Assembly (NCBI RefSeq): GCF_020532555.1
Contig: NZ_JAJBBR010000002.1
Location: 1-64,000, forward strand
From: Microvirga lenta
GTDB taxonomy: Bacteria; Pseudomonadota; Alphaproteobacteria; Rhizobiales; Beijerinckiaceae
Direction of reading: 5' to 3'
Length of the DNA stretch: 64,000 nucleotides
Shown: piece after piece, positions 9,348 through 19,573 of the stretch
Layout of the letters: each line of letters starts with the position of its first letter
How positions within the stretch are numbered: position 1 is the first letter of the stretch
Program-made: the position numbers and the translations under genes
Notes under the pieces: model-generated
Databases searched by the model: none
What the model saw: only the letters and a program-made list of their open reading frames with translations
Told to the model about the DNA's origin: nothing

Positions 9348-10382
9348 TTAGGCGGCACCAAGACGAAGGAAAGCAGAGAGGGACCGCTCGATCAGGGCCC
9401 GGTCGAGTCCGTCTACGATGAAGACAAGTCGTGAGCGCCGATCCTCGTCGGGCCATGACATCATATGGATTGGCGGATGAACAAGGTGCTGCACGCCGTG
9501 AACGGCCACCGGCGCTGATGAACCTGCGATGTTGAGTATGCCCTTCACGCGCAGGATCGCAGCCCCATGCCTGTTCAGCAGCATGGTGAGCCAGATTCCG
9601 AACAGCGTCCAGTCGACTGGCTCATCGAACACGACTGCAAAGGCTTGGATGCCGATACCATGACGGTTAGGGTCGTGAACATGATGGTCTTGCGTTCCGG
9701 TTCGAGTGATCTCTGCGGAGAACCAGTGCTGCGCCGCCGCGCTCTTTCCGGCCAGTTGAAACAGATCGTGCGACAGCAGCGCCTCGATATCCAGTATCGT
9801 CTGAGGAGAGCACCAGAGGGGAGCGGATGGATTTAGCTGACGTATATGGTCGACAAGCGAAATAACCGTCACCTCGTCAGCGATATCCGTTTTGGTGACG
9901 ACCAGCCGGTCCGCGACGGCAACCTGCTTCACGCTCTCCGGTTGGCGAGAGAGTTGAGCCTCGCCGTTCACCGCATCGACAGTGGCGATAACATTGCCGA
10001 GACGGAAGTGATGCTTCAGCACCGGATCGGCATGCACGGTCGACAGGATGGGGAATGGATCGGCCAACCCCGTGCTCTCGATGATCATCCGCCGGAAAAA
10101 GGGAATGGCGCCGCATTCGCGTTTGGAGTGCAGATCTCCGATCGCGGAGGAGAGCTCACCCCGGATCGTGCAGCACAGGCATCCGGATTGCAGGAGCACC
10201 ATCGTATCGTCGATGCGTTCGAGAAGATGATGGTCCAGCCCGACCTCGCCGAACTCGTTGATCAGAACCGCCGTATCGGCCAGTGCCGGATCGCTCAGGA
10301 GCCGCTGAAGCAGGGTCGTCTTGCCTGAGCCCAAAAACCCGGTGATCAGGTTGACGGGTGTCAGGGTTACCTCGTCAGTCAC
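9348..10382 (-). CDS. CobW/P47K family G3E GTPase (metallochaperone)
   Basis: A 344-residue G3E GTPase. Walker A is GFLGSGKTTL (about residues 14-23), followed by NEFGEVGLD and the metal-binding GCLCCTIRG motif typical of COG0523 metal chaperones. GTP-specificity residues VTKTD and a CobW C-terminal domain are also present. It starts at GTG 10382, inside the end of the upstream small CALCG gene (8-base overlap), so the two are translationally coupled. With the metal-dependent deacetylase upstream in the same operon, a job in supplying metal (probably zinc) to that enzyme is plausible. That link is inference. Confidence 0.9.
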   Translation of the reverse strand: MTDEVTLTPVNLITGFLGSGKTTLLQRLLSDPALADTAVLINEFGEVGLDHHLLERIDDTMVLLQSGCLCCTIRGELSSAIGDLHSKRECGAIPFFRRMIIESTGLADPFPILSTVHADPVLKHHFRLGNVIATVDAVNGEAQLSRQPESVKQVAVADRLVVTKTDIADEVTVISLVDHIRQLNPSAPLWCSPQTILDIEALLSHDLFQLAGKSAAAQHWFSAEITRTGTQDHHVHDPNRHGIGIQAFAVVFDEPVDWTLFGIWLTMLLNRHGAAILRVKGILNIAGSSAPVAVHGVQHLVHPPIHMMSWPDEDRRSRLVFIVDGLDRALIERSLSAFLRLGAA

Positions 10383-10704
10383 CAGAGGCCTCGAGTCTTG
10401 CGATCAGCGCTGGGTCAAGAGGATCGCACTTGCGGCCGGTCAGCCTCTCAGCCTTGATCCACAAATGGGCTAGATGATCGACAATCTCTGTCTTTCCCGT
10501 TGCAGAACTGAGCAGAAATGCCGAGCCCTGCCAATCTCGCAGCCTGAGCCCATAAAACGTCAGTAGCTTATTGGCGCACTGCACTCGCCGCGAGCGCTCG
10601 CGGCGGCGCTCCGCAGCCTCCGGGTTGCGACTGAACACTCCGGGGCGGGCGATGGCATCCGTCCAATGGTCCGAGCCACCGAGAACGCCGCATAATGCGC
10701 ACAT
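10375..10704 (-). CDS. Small conserved-looking protein beginning MCALCGVLGG
   Basis: A 109-residue protein that I cannot assign to a named family. It starts with a Cys pair (MCALCGVLGG), has an Arg-rich stretch around residues 30-45 and a helical C-terminal half ending in PALIARLEASGD. The ATG at 10704 is preferred over 10725 because the CALCG motif then sits at the N-terminus. It lies 21 bases after the deacetylase gene and overlaps the CobW gene by 8 bases. The tight coupling and the Cys pair suggest a metal-binding partner of the CobW GTPase, but this is not established. Confidence 0.7.
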   Translation of the reverse strand: MCALCGVLGGSDHWTDAIARPGVFSRNPEAAERRRERSRRVQCANKLLTFYGLRLRDWQGSAFLLSSATGKTEIVDHLAHLWIKAERLTGRKCDPLDPALIARLEASGD

Positions 10705-10725
10705 GCCAGTTCTCTTCCTGTCCAA

Positions 10726-11640
10726 TCAGCCTGCCTGCTCAGGCACACCGGTCTTGAGCGACCCCTTTCGCGGAAAGCGCCTCGCGAAATCGTCCGCGAT
10801 CTCGTCCATGGTGACGAAGCGGACACCGGGGTGGCTCGTCATGTGGTGGAAAAGCCGCTCCAACATCATCAGGACCTGCGGGCGGCCGGAAACATCCGGA
10901 TGGATCGTAATCGGGAATACGGCATAGTCGTATTCGCGGTAGACCCAGTCGAACTGATCTCTCCATAGCTGCTCGATGTCACGCGGATTGACGAAGCCAT
11001 GACTGTTCGGCGACGCCTTGATGAACATCATGGGCGGCAGATCGTCGAGATACCAACTCGCCGGAATCTCGATGAGATCGGTCTCCTCTCCTCGCACAAG
11101 CGGCTTCATCCAGTCGGAGGCCTTTTTCGAATAGTCGATCTTTGTCCACCGATCTCCGACGCGAACGTAATAAGGTTGGAAATCATGGTGCATCAATGAG
11201 TGGTCGTATTTGATGCCACGTTCGAGCAGAAGCTCGTTGGTGACGGTCGAGAACTCCCACCACGGAGCCACGTATCCGGTAGGCCGTCGGCCTGAAAGCT
11301 GGGTCACAAGCTCGATGCACTTGTCGAGGACCTCCGTCTCCTGCTCTCGGGTCATCGAGATCGGGTTCTCATGGCTGTAACCATGTATTCCTATTTCGTG
11401 ACCTGCATCGGCAACCGCCTGCATCTGCTTGGGAAAGGTCTCAATAGAATGGCCAGGGATGAACCAGGTCGTCTTGATGCCGAAGCGATCGAACAGTTGC
11501 AGCAGACGCGGACTGCCGACCTCACCCGCAAACAGACCGCGGGAAATATCATCCGGCGAATCCTCGCCACCATAACTTCCAAGCCATCCTGCGACGGCAT
11601 CGACGTCGATGCCGAAGCTGCACAGAATCTCTTTCGCCAT
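10726..11640 (-). CDS. Polysaccharide-deacetylase-fold hydrolase, HpPgdA / cyclic imidase type
   Basis: A 304-residue NodB-fold metal hydrolase. Its opening ([19 protein letters not shown]), [22 protein letters not shown] and [12 protein letters not shown] closely recall the Helicobacter pylori HP0310/PgdA subgroup, in which cyclic-imide-hydrolysing activity has been described. The metal ligands Asp (in DVD) and the His pair (HGYSH) are intact. There is no signal peptide, which argues against an envelope deacetylase and for a cytoplasmic amidohydrolase. The ATG at 11640 has AGGAG 9-10 bases upstream; the longer frame to 11784 is not needed. It leads an operon with the CALCG protein and a CobW GTPase. 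Confidence 0.87.
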   Translation of the reverse strand: MAKEILCSFGIDVDAVAGWLGSYGGEDSPDDISRGLFAGEVGSPRLLQLFDRFGIKTTWFIPGHSIETFPKQMQAVADAGHEIGIHGYSHENPISMTREQETEVLDKCIELVTQLSGRRPTGYVAPWWEFSTVTNELLLERGIKYDHSLMHHDFQPYYVRVGDRWTKIDYSKKASDWMKPLVRGEETDLIEIPASWYLDDLPPMMFIKASPNSHGFVNPRDIEQLWRDQFDWVYREYDYAVFPITIHPDVSGRPQVLMMLERLFHHMTSHPGVRFVTMDEIADDFARRFPRKGSLKTGVPEQAG

Positions 11641-11916
11641 GGCAGGTTCTCCTTCGATCGCCGGGGCCTGTGTGGATTCACCTAAAGTTATCGACGCGTC
11701 TCGCCATGACAGAAATTCTCGTCGGCGAGCGCTCCTAAGGGCCGATGGACGGGCCGAACGCCGAAGAACCTGCGCCAGAGACAAGCTCTTTGAGCCTCAA
11801 CGAAGCGCCTGCAGCGGGGTTCCACGACCCCACCAGACAACTCTGGCAACGAGGTGGCAGCCCGGCCCGCCCGTGTCGGTCACCGCGTCGAGAAGTGTCC
11901 CTCCAGGACGCAAATT

Positions 11917-12507
11917 CTAAAGTTGCTGGAGCTTGCGGATCTCGTCCGATGTATCGATATCCTGGAGCACGGCCGGATCTGCGGTCGGCCACTCCAATAC
12001 ATCGGCGCGCCCGCGAAGGGCTTGCCCGGCGCCGATATCCCCAGAGAGCCCTTCGATCAACCATTCCAGCTCCCGCGAGAGCACGACCGGGTTACCGCGT
12101 CGGCCTTTCAGGGTCGGCACCAGCGCCGCCGGCTCATTCAGATCCCGCCAGTTCTTCACAAGCGCATCGATGAGGTCCGTTTTGATCAGCGGCATGTCTC
12201 CGAGAAGAACGACTCCTGCCTTGGCGTTTGCGGGCAACGCAGCGAAGCCCGTCTGGAGCGAGGTCGAAAGCCCGTCTGCATAGAAAGCATTGTAGACAGT
12301 CTCGACCGGAAGTCCCTGCAGCGAGGTCTGAATCTCACTCGCCCGATGACCGGTGACCACGATCACCGGGTGAGCCACGGACATGACCGCGGCCTCGACC
12401 ACGTGGCGCACAAGAGGCTTGCCGGCGATGTGGGCCAGCAGTTTGGGCTCCTGCCCGAACCGGGTGCCCCGGCCGGCCGCCAGAACAATCGCCGCAACGT
12501 CGCTCAC
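11917..12507 (-). CDS. mocA: MocA-like molybdenum cofactor nucleotidyltransferase
   Basis: A 196-residue NTP-transferase of the MobA/MocA type. It has the signature LAAGRGTRFGQEPKLL, a VLLGDMP metal-binding Asp and RGNPVV. In MocA this domain transfers CMP to molybdopterin to make the cytosine dinucleotide cofactor used by xanthine-oxidase-family enzymes. It starts within the last bases of the upstream molybdopterin-binding gene (4-base overlap). It ends an operon that diverges from a coxGSLMDE cluster, so it very probably prepares the cofactor for that hydroxylase. Confidence 0.87.
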   Translation of the reverse strand: MSDVAAIVLAAGRGTRFGQEPKLLAHIAGKPLVRHVVEAAVMSVAHPVIVVTGHRASEIQTSLQGLPVETVYNAFYADGLSTSLQTGFAALPANAKAGVVLLGDMPLIKTDLIDALVKNWRDLNEPAALVPTLKGRRGNPVVLSRELEWLIEGLSGDIGAGQALRGRADVLEWPTADPAVLQDIDTSDEIRKLQQL

Positions 12508-13523
12508 TCCTCGTCCTCACTTTCACCTCCGGCACGCGGCTGCGGCCGGGTGCCGATTTCCATGAGGAGCCCTCCAACCCCCAGAGACGTGATGTCGGCA
12601 CGGGTAACGGGCACATCCGCCAAGATGCGCTGGAGAACCCAGTCGAACCCGTTCTCCCTAGGAGAGCGGGCGCAGCCTGGAGCGCCGATGATGGGTTTGC
12701 CTGCAATGGACCCGATGAGGAGCAGGTTTCCCGGGTCGACAGGCATTCCGAAATGCTCCACGTGTCCGCCGGCCATCTCGATGGCTGACGGAATGACGTC
12801 GCAGCGGTCGGCAATGGCGGAAGCCCCGAACACAATGATCGGATAAGAATCGCCAGTTGCCTGATGCGCGAGCTCTTGCGCCAGCGCAGGCGCGTCGTGA
12901 GGCACGCGTTTATCCCAGGCGACAGTTGCGCCCGCCGGCTCCAGTCGCTTGGCGAGCACGGCAATGGTCTTGTCGATGATGCTGGGCTTGAGGCCCGGCA
13001 GAATGGTCGAGATCACTCCTATATGGCGGCGTGTGTATGAGGCGATCCGCAAGCCTCCTGCACCCGCTCTGGCAAGGCCATCCTGCAGGAGGATTTCCGG
13101 GACCGCATAGGGAATGATCTTGACGGTGCCGATCATCTCGCCCGCAGCAACGGCCTTGTACGCTGGCAGGGTTGCGACCGTCATGGCCTCGTCGATCGCG
13201 TTGAAGCCATTGATGGCTTCGAGGTCGATCAGCAGAACTCCCGAGGTCGTCGCGTATAGGTTGGAGCGTCCGGTGAAGGGGCGCTCGACAAGGACATTCT
13301 CTCCGGCCAGCGCCTTGGCAAGTCGCCAGGCAGCTTCATCCTCGCCGATATCACCAGGCTCCAGCCGAGCGGCAATGATCTGCTCGATACCGGCGCGCTT
13401 TAGATGCGACGCGACTTCGGGGGAGACCAAACTCCCTTTTCTGACCACCAGCCCACCCGCACGCACGCTGTGGGCAGCAAGCGCTCCAACGGCTTCCTCC
13501 ACGGATACGAGGCCGAACTTCAC
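12504..13523 (-). CDS. Molybdopterin-binding (MoeA/MogA-fold) protein of the Mo-hydroxylase cluster
   Basis: A 339-residue protein with a MoCF-type molybdopterin-binding domain in the second half (YPIIVFGASAIADRCDVIPSAIE, GMPVDPGNLLLIG and GAPGCARSP, as in MoeA/MogA-fold proteins). The N-terminal half resembles no enzyme I can name. Homologues are commonly fused or adjacent to MocA in alphaproteobacterial CO-dehydrogenase-like clusters. Here the gene overlaps XdhC upstream and MocA downstream by 4 bases each (ATGA), so three proteins are coupled. The C-terminus is acidic (GGESEDEE). Role: cofactor binding or insertion for the Mo hydroxylase (inferred). Confidence 0.82.
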   Translation of the reverse strand: MKFGLVSVEEAVGALAAHSVRAGGLVVRKGSLVSPEVASHLKRAGIEQIIAARLEPGDIGEDEAAWRLAKALAGENVLVERPFTGRSNLYATTSGVLLIDLEAINGFNAIDEAMTVATLPAYKAVAAGEMIGTVKIIPYAVPEILLQDGLARAGAGGLRIASYTRRHIGVISTILPGLKPSIIDKTIAVLAKRLEPAGATVAWDKRVPHDAPALAQELAHQATGDSYPIIVFGASAIADRCDVIPSAIEMAGGHVEHFGMPVDPGNLLLIGSIAGKPIIGAPGCARSPRENGFDWVLQRILADVPVTRADITSLGVGGLLMEIGTRPQPRAGGESEDEE

Positions 13524-14212
13524 GCCGCCCGCCTCCGATCCCGGCGAAGAGTCGCTATGATTTCAGCAAGAATGGAAACGGCGATCTCAGCAGGTGAGAC
13601 GGCACCGATATCGAGGCCGATCGGCGCATGGATGCGGGCAATATCGGCGTCCGTGAAGCCGGCCGCCATCAGACGCTGGGTGCGGCGCTCATGGGTTTTC
13701 CTGGAGCCGAGAGCACCGATATAGAAGCATGATGAGCGTAAAGCGGCGGAGAGCGCCGGATCGTCGATCTTGGGGTCGTGGGTGAGCGCCACCATCGCGG
13801 TATAGCGATCCAGACTCATGCCGGGCAGGACTGCATCCGGCCATTCGGCCAGCACCGTGACGTCCGGGAAACGCTCAGGTGTCGCGAAGGCCGTACGCGG
13901 GTCGATGATGATAGCATCAAGATCCACACCCCTCATCAGGGGAGCCAGGGCCTGACTGATGTGAACGGCGCCGACGATGACGACCTTCACCGGCGGCACC
14001 TGGACTGTCAGGAAGAACTGATGCCCCTCCTTCTCCAGCAGGCCGCTTTTGCCAAGCCGCAGATACTCCTGCAGTTCGTCCTCCAGGGGATCGTTCCGAA
14101 TGTCTTTAGCCCGGACGAGGCGCTGCTCGCCCGAGGCGAGGTCGGTGATAAGGATCGCCGGACGTCGGGCGGCCTGCTCCGCATTGAGACCGGAAAGGAG
14201 ATCCAAACGCAT
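13520..14212 (-). CDS. XdhC/CoxF-type maturation factor, Rossmann (C-terminal) domain
   Basis: A 230-residue protein corresponding to the XdhC C-terminal Rossmann domain. It has KVVIVGAVHISQALAPL as the nucleotide-binding turn, VALTHDPKIDDPAL, and FYIGALGSRKTHERR followed by HAPIGLDIGAVSPAEIAVSI. XdhC proteins bind molybdenum cofactor, promote its sulfuration and insert it into xanthine-dehydrogenase-family enzymes. The matching N-terminal domain is encoded separately just upstream (14339-14662), so this XdhC is split. The gene is coupled to the downstream molybdopterin-binding gene by an ATGA overlap. Confidence 0.88.
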   Translation of the reverse strand: MRLDLLSGLNAEQAARRPAILITDLASGEQRLVRAKDIRNDPLEDELQEYLRLGKSGLLEKEGHQFFLTVQVPPVKVVIVGAVHISQALAPLMRGVDLDAIIIDPRTAFATPERFPDVTVLAEWPDAVLPGMSLDRYTAMVALTHDPKIDDPALSAALRSSCFYIGALGSRKTHERRTQRLMAAGFTDADIARIHAPIGLDIGAVSPAEIAVSILAEIIATLRRDRRRAA

Positions 14213-14338
14213 GTCGCTCCGTCACCCTCCTTCCGGCACAATGTGCAACATCACCGCTGCTCTCTGAACGAGAGGCGGACATGCCTCTTCTCGGGCTCCG
14301 GTATCGAGGGAAGGTGCGAGCAGCCGGCTGCGGTCACT

Positions 14339-14662
14339 TCAGTCTACCCGCTCGACATAGATCCTGATCCGTCCGCCGCAGGAAAGCCCGACCTGCCAAG
14401 CCGTCTCGTCAGCGACTCCGAACTCTAGCATCCGCGGTTTTCCGTCGGCAATGACCTCAGAAGCCTCCGTGATGACCGCGCCCTCCACACAGCCGCCCGA
14501 GACGGATCCGAGGAAGTTCGTATCCTGGTCGATGACAAGGTGGCTGCCAACAGGCCGAGGAGCCGAACCCCAGGTCTCGACAACGGTTGCGATTGCAACG
14601 CCTTTGCCTGCACGCCGCCAGGCCTCTGCTGTCTTCAGGATATCCGCATCGGTCGAGAGCAT
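14339..14662 (-). CDS. XdhC N-terminal domain protein (half XdhC)
   Basis: A 107-residue protein equal to the XdhC/CoxI N-terminal domain. WGSAPRPVGSHLVI and GSVSGGCVEGAVI are its conserved loops, and LSCGGRIRIYVERVD is the usual C-terminal strand. I start it at the ATG at 14662 (MLSTDADILKTA); the open frame to 14752 adds residues with no family likeness. Together with the downstream Rossmann half it makes a two-gene XdhC, a common arrangement in CoxL-like clusters. It is the first gene of the minus-strand cofactor operon. Confidence 0.87.
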   Translation of the reverse strand: MLSTDADILKTAEAWRRAGKGVAIATVVETWGSAPRPVGSHLVIDQDTNFLGSVSGGCVEGAVITEASEVIADGKPRMLEFGVADETAWQVGLSCGGRIRIYVERVD

Positions 14663-14988
14663 GGGAGCTCCAAAACGGGAAGAGCCATTTGCAGGATGAA
14701 GTCTGCAACCAATACTGCCATTTCCCACGATGGGACTGCAACCGGGGTCCACTCAATGGACTTGATCCGGATTTGGAAGATCTGGAGATCGCCGCGCCCA
14801 TGTCGACAGCCGGGAGAAGCGCGTCGCGCACCGGCGCTGCTTCTGGCGGCCATGCCTCGCTCGTATCCAAGAACTCTGATGCACTGCAACAAGCATCAAC
14901 GGCATTGCAACAAAACGGGACGGGTGGCGCACCGGCCGATTTGCTCCATACTCCTCATCAATGCTGGTCGAAGACAAGGGAGGGTAGC
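14663..14988. promoter_or_regulatory. Divergent promoter region between xdhC half-gene and coxG, with TGCAAC repeats
   Basis: This 326-base region holds no gene. It contains the element TGCAAC four times on the + strand, at 14704, 14737, 14885 and 14906. The last two are extended to TGCAACAA and lie exactly 21 bases apart (two helical turns), 75-105 bases before the coxG start. They could be binding sites for a shared activator of both operons. No matching regulator gene is adjacent. Confidence 0.4.
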
Positions 14989-15450
14989 ATGACCATGAAG
15001 ATGGAGGGGGAAGTCTTTTTAGCGGTGGATCGGGTGACGGTGTGGAATGCACTGAACGATCCGGATATCCTGAAGGCATGCATTCCTGGCTGCCAAGACC
15101 TGGAGAAGGTGAGCGACACGCAGTTCCAGGCAACCGCCAAGGTTGCGGTCGGTCCCGTCAAGGCGACCTTCAAAGGCGGGGTGACGCTGTCCGATCTCGA
15201 CCCGCCGAATGGCTACACCATCAGCGGCGAAGGCCAGGGCGGCATCGCTGGCTGGGCAAAAGGCGGCGCAAGGGTTCGTCTGGAGGATGTCGAAGGAGGT
15301 ACTCGGCTGACCTATGATGTCGAGGCCCATGTCGGGGGCAAGATCGCTCAGTTGGGAGGGCGCCTGATCAACGGAGTCGCGAAGAAGTACGCCGATGAAT
15401 TCTTTGCGAATTTCGCCAAGATCCTCTCACCTGCGGAAACTGCCGCTTAG
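14989..15450 (+). CDS. coxG: CoxG-like SRPBCC protein of the Mo-hydroxylase cluster
   Basis: A 153-residue SRPBCC-fold protein of the CoxG family. Typical marks are MEGEVFLAVDRVTVWNAL, CIPGCQDLEKV, AKVAVGPVKATFKG, GEGQGGIAGWAKGGARVRL and GGRLINGVAKKYADEFFANF. In the model carboxydotroph Oligotropha, CoxG helps to recruit CO dehydrogenase to the inner membrane. The ATG at 14989 has AAGGGAGGG immediately upstream; the frame open to 14587 covers the promoter and is not coding. It is the first gene of the plus-strand operon, divergent from the cofactor genes. Confidence 0.9.
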   Translation: MTMKMEGEVFLAVDRVTVWNALNDPDILKACIPGCQDLEKVSDTQFQATAKVAVGPVKATFKGGVTLSDLDPPNGYTISGEGQGGIAGWAKGGARVRLEDVEGGTRLTYDVEAHVGGKIAQLGGRLINGVAKKYADEFFANFAKILSPAETAA

Positions 15451-15625
15451 CCGGTTCTTGCCTGGCGCCCCCGCACATCGTTCCAATGCTTGACCGCTTC
15501 AGAATCGCGGTTCACACTTGCTGTCGACGGATCGTATTTCTCGGTCGTCCAACAAGAATACCTGCCGGTGCCTGAGACCACCTAAAGGTTGGCCGGGTTG
15601 CCGGCGTCCGTGGAGGAAATCAAGC

Positions 15626-16120
<495 letters not shown>

Positions 16121-16278
16121 GGCACCGCCGGCAGGCTCGCCCAAGGCACAACGCCCCTCGGATGAGGATGCAGTAGCGGCGAGCCTCGAAGCAGGCGCCT
16201 TGTCTCCGGAGCATTCTTCGAGGTTCCCACGCTGGCTCCGCCTCTCCGGCGAGGGCAGACGACATAAGGGAGGACATC

Positions 16279-18642
16279 ATGACCGCGACAGGGATCGGCG
16301 CGCCCGTACGCCGCAAGGAAGATCAGCGTTTCGTCACCGGCCAAGGGCGCTACGTGGACGACTTCAACAGACCCGGTCAAGCTTATGCCTATTTTCTGCG
16401 CTCGCCCCATGCACATGCGGCGATCCGGTCCATCGATACAGGCCCGGCACTTGTCATGCCCGGTGTCCTGGCCGTCTTCACGGGCGACGACCTCGCCGCG
16501 GACAAGATCGGCGGCCTTATCTGCGGCTGGATGATCCATTCCAAGGACGGCTCCCCGATGAAGGCCGGTCCTCATCCGGCGCTTGCCCAGGATAAGGTGC
16601 GCTATGTCGGCGACCACGTGGCTGTCGTGATCGCGGAAACCCTGGCGCAGGCGAAGGACGCCGCTGAGGCGATTGTGGTCGACTACGACGTTCTCCCAGC
16701 GGTGGTCGAGACCGCTGAGGCACAGAACTCGTCGGTTCAGGTCCACGATGTCTCGTCCGACAACACCGTGTTCAACTGGCATCTCGGCGACAAGGACGCG
16801 ACCGATGCCGCATTCGCACAGGCGAAACACGTCACCAAGATCGACCTCGTCAACAACCGGCTTGTGCCGAACCCGATCGAGCCCCGCGCTGCACTCGGCG
16901 AGTACGACCCGGGAACGGACAACTACACCCTCTACACGACGAGCCAGAATCCCCACGTGGCGCGCCTCGTCCTGTCCGCCTTCATCGGTGTGGCACCCGA
17001 GCACAAACTGCGCGTCATCGCTCCTGATGTCGGCGGCGGCTTCGGCTCGAAGATCTTCATCTATGCCGAAGAGACAGTCTGCGTGTGGGCGGCAAAGAAG
17101 GTCAAGCGGCCTGTGAAATGGACGTCGGACCGTACGGAAGCCTTTCTCTCGGATGCGCACGGTCGAGACCACGTCACACGCGCCGAACTGGCAACGGACG
17201 ACAGCGGCAAGATCCTCGGCCTGAGGGTTCATACCATTGCCAATCTCGGGGCGTATCTCTCCACCTTCTCGTCGTCCGTTCCGACCTATCTTTATGCCCC
17301 TCTCCTTTCCGGCCAGTACGATATCCCGGCGATTTACTGCGAGGTGGATGGAGTCTACACGAACACGGCGCCCGTCGATGCCTATCGCGGCGCTGGCCGT
17401 CCCGAGGCCACCTTTGTCGTCGAGCGCCTCGTCGAGAAGACCGCTCGCGAACTCGGCCAAGACCCCGCCGAGTTCCGCAGGCGGAACTACATCACGCAGT
17501 TTCCGCATCAAACTCCGGTCATCATGGCCTACGATACGGGGGATTATGCCGCCTCGCTGGATAAGGCGCTGGAACTCGCCGACTTTGCGAATTTCAGCGA
17601 GAGAAAGCGCGACAGCGCACGTCGCGGCAGGTTGCGGGGCATCGGCTTTTCAAGCTACATCGAGGCCTGCGGCATTGCTCCCTCGCAGGCCGTAGGATCG
17701 CTCGGTGCGGGCGTAGGATTGTGGGAATCTGCGGAAGTGCGGGTGAATCCGACGGGATCCGTCGAGGTTCTCACCGGCTCCCACAGCCACGGGCAGGGCC
17801 ATGAGACCACGTTTGCCCAGCTCGTCTCGGACCGTTTGGGTATCCCGATCGACCAGGTCAGCATCGTTCACGGCGACACCGACAAGGTGCAGTTCGGCAT
17901 GGGCACCTATGGCTCGCGTTCTGGTGCCGTAGGCATGTCGGCTATTGCCAAAGCCCTCGATAAGGTCATTGCAAAGGGCAAGAAAGTGGCGGCCCATGTG
18001 CTCGAGGCGGCCGAGGGCGATATCGAGTTCAAGGACGGCAAGTTCGGAGTGGCCGGCACGGACCGGGCTCTCGGCTTCGGAGAGGTGGCGCTGCAGGCCT
18101 ACATCGCTCACAAGTTCTCCGGCCAGGATCTGGAGCCAGGACTGAAGGAGGGAGCATTCTACGATCCCACCAATTTCACCTTTCCGGCAGGAGTGCATAT
18201 TTGCGAGGTGGAGATCGATCCCGATACGGGCGTCACCACCATCGAGCGCTGGACGGCCGTGGACGATTTCGGGGTGATCATCAATCCGATGATCGTCGAG
18301 GGTCAGGTCCATGGCGGCATCGCACAAGGTGTCGGGCAGGCGCTCCTGGAGGGAGCCGTCTATGACCAAAGCGGTCAGCTCGTGACGGCCAGCTTCAACG
18401 ATTACTGCATGCCGCGCGCCGCCGACCTGCCGTCATTCCAGGTCGACGTGACTGTAACGCCCTGCCCCTCCAATCCGCTCGGAATCAAGGGCTGCGGCGA
18501 GGCCGGCGCCATAGCCGCGCCACCAGCCGTCATCAATGCGATCACGGATGCGCTCGGCCACGAGGACATTTCCATGCCCGCAACACCCCAGGCTGTCTGG
18601 CGCGCGGTGCGGAAAGCGCACATGCCCATGGCGGCCGAATAA
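16279..18642 (+). CDS. coxL: Large Mo-binding subunit, form II CoxL (AYRGAGR type)
   Basis: A 787-residue molybdopterin-binding subunit of the xanthine oxidase family. The active-site loop is AYRGAGR at residues 368-374, which defines form II CoxL-like enzymes. True form I CO dehydrogenases have AYxCSFR with the copper-binding Cys, which is absent here. GGGFGSKIF and the catalytic Glu in [10 protein letters not shown] (E741) are intact, so an active hydroxylase is expected. The substrate cannot be read from the sequence; CO oxidation is doubtful and an N-heterocycle or aldehyde is possible. It lies between the small and FAD subunits and is transcribed with them. Confidence 0.92.
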   Translation: MTATGIGAPVRRKEDQRFVTGQGRYVDDFNRPGQAYAYFLRSPHAHAAIRSIDTGPALVMPGVLAVFTGDDLAADKIGGLICGWMIHSKDGSPMKAGPHPALAQDKVRYVGDHVAVVIAETLAQAKDAAEAIVVDYDVLPAVVETAEAQNSSVQVHDVSSDNTVFNWHLGDKDATDAAFAQAKHVTKIDLVNNRLVPNPIEPRAALGEYDPGTDNYTLYTTSQNPHVARLVLSAFIGVAPEHKLRVIAPDVGGGFGSKIFIYAEETVCVWAAKKVKRPVKWTSDRTEAFLSDAHGRDHVTRAELATDDSGKILGLRVHTIANLGAYLSTFSSSVPTYLYAPLLSGQYDIPAIYCEVDGVYTNTAPVDAYRGAGRPEATFVVERLVEKTARELGQDPAEFRRRNYITQFPHQTPVIMAYDTGDYAASLDKALELADFANFSERKRDSARRGRLRGIGFSSYIEACGIAPSQAVGSLGAGVGLWESAEVRVNPTGSVEVLTGSHSHGQGHETTFAQLVSDRLGIPIDQVSIVHGDTDKVQFGMGTYGSRSGAVGMSAIAKALDKVIAKGKKVAAHVLEAAEGDIEFKDGKFGVAGTDRALGFGEVALQAYIAHKFSGQDLEPGLKEGAFYDPTNFTFPAGVHICEVEIDPDTGVTTIERWTAVDDFGVIINPMIVEGQVHGGIAQGVGQALLEGAVYDQSGQLVTASFNDYCMPRAADLPSFQVDVTVTPCPSNPLGIKGCGEAGAIAAPPAVINAITDALGHEDISMPATPQAVWRAVRKAHMPMAAE

Positions 18643-18654
18643 GGGAGAACTGCG

Positions 18655-19461
18655 ATGTACGCCTTCGAATATCATCGCCCGACGAGCATCGGGCAAGCAG
18701 CGACCCTCGCCACCGAAGTCGAGGACGTCAAGTTCCTGGCAGGAGGGCATACCCTTCTGCCGACCATGAAGATGCGCCTTGCCGCCCCAGCCAGTCTGAT
18801 AGACCTCAGCCAGATCGCAGAGCTTCACGGGATAGAGCGCTCCGCCGAATCGATCACCATCGGCGCCATGACCAAACATGCGGAGGTCGTGAATTCGAGC
18901 GAGATCCGCGAGTCGATCCCGGCTCTCGCCGAGATGGCTGAGTTGATCGGCGACCCGCATGTGCGTCACCGCGGCACGATCGGCGGCTCGGTCGCCAACA
19001 ACGATCCGTCCGCGGATTATCCGGCGGCCTGCCTTGCCCTGAACGCCACGATCATCACCAACAAGCGGGAAATCGCGGCGGACGACTTCTTCCAGGGGAT
19101 CTTCACAACGGCTCTGGAAGAAGGCGAGATCATCACAAGGGTCTCGTTCCCGATCCCCTCTCGCGCCGCCTATGCCAAGTTCCGCCACCCGGCGTCCCGC
19201 TACGCTCTGGTCGGTGTGTTCGTCGCAGAGCGCGGTAACGACGTCCGATTAGCCGTGACGGGGGCCGGCGCGGACGGCGTCTTCCGGGTGCCGGAGATGG
19301 AACAGTCCCTGAGCCGGCACTTCGCCCCCGATGCCCTTGAGGGGATCATCATACCGCCCGAAGGCATGAACGGCGACATTCATGCGGACGCGGCCTATCG
19401 CGCGCATCTCGTCGGCATTATGGCACGGCGCGCCGTACAGGCCGCCGCCTCCCGCGGCTGA
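18655..19461 (+). CDS. coxM: Medium FAD-binding subunit of the form II Mo hydroxylase
   Basis: A 268-residue flavoprotein. Both FAD motifs of CoxM are present in slightly varied form: [15 protein letters not shown] (about residues 29-43) and [25 protein letters not shown] (split here only for description; TIGGS is the second FAD loop, about residues 110-114). It accepts electrons from CoxS and passes them to an acceptor. It starts 12 bases after coxL with AGGGAG upstream. The usual length is about 270-290 residues, so it is complete. Confidence 0.92.
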   Translation: MYAFEYHRPTSIGQAATLATEVEDVKFLAGGHTLLPTMKMRLAAPASLIDLSQIAELHGIERSAESITIGAMTKHAEVVNSSEIRESIPALAEMAELIGDPHVRHRGTIGGSVANNDPSADYPAACLALNATIITNKREIAADDFFQGIFTTALEEGEIITRVSFPIPSRAAYAKFRHPASRYALVGVFVAERGNDVRLAVTGAGADGVFRVPEMEQSLSRHFAPDALEGIIIPPEGMNGDIHADAAYRAHLVGIMARRAVQAAASRG

Positions 19462-19522
19462 GCGCCTCCGCTCCGCGCTCAGGCCACCATGACGACAGAA
19501 CCGGAGGGAGCGTTGAGGTTTA

Positions 19523-19548
19523 CATGCCCGGGCCATAGCCCGGGCATG
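19523..19548. repeat. Perfect 11-bp hairpin between coxM and coxD
   Basis: CATGCCCGGGC at 19523-19533 and its reverse complement at 19538-19548 flank a 4-base loop. There is no T-tract, so it probably stabilises or partly insulates the structural-gene mRNA from the maturation genes rather than ending transcription fully. Confidence 0.55.
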
Positions 19549-19573
19549 GCGTTCCAATGGAGCAGAGAATCCC

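Noticed and set aside
8365..9456. 363-codon minus-strand frame
   Set aside because: Antisense to the M20 hydrolase gene; composition of a GC-rich shadow.
10726..11640. Envelope peptidoglycan deacetylase
   Set aside because: No signal peptide or membrane segment, and the opening motif fits the HP0310/cyclic-imidase subgroup.
11854..12846. 330-codon plus-strand frame
   Set aside because: Antisense to MocA and the molybdopterin-binding gene.
16279..18642. Calling the cox cluster a true aerobic CO dehydrogenase
   Set aside because: The large subunit has AYRGAGR instead of the form I AYxCSFR loop, and the gene order is S-L-M.
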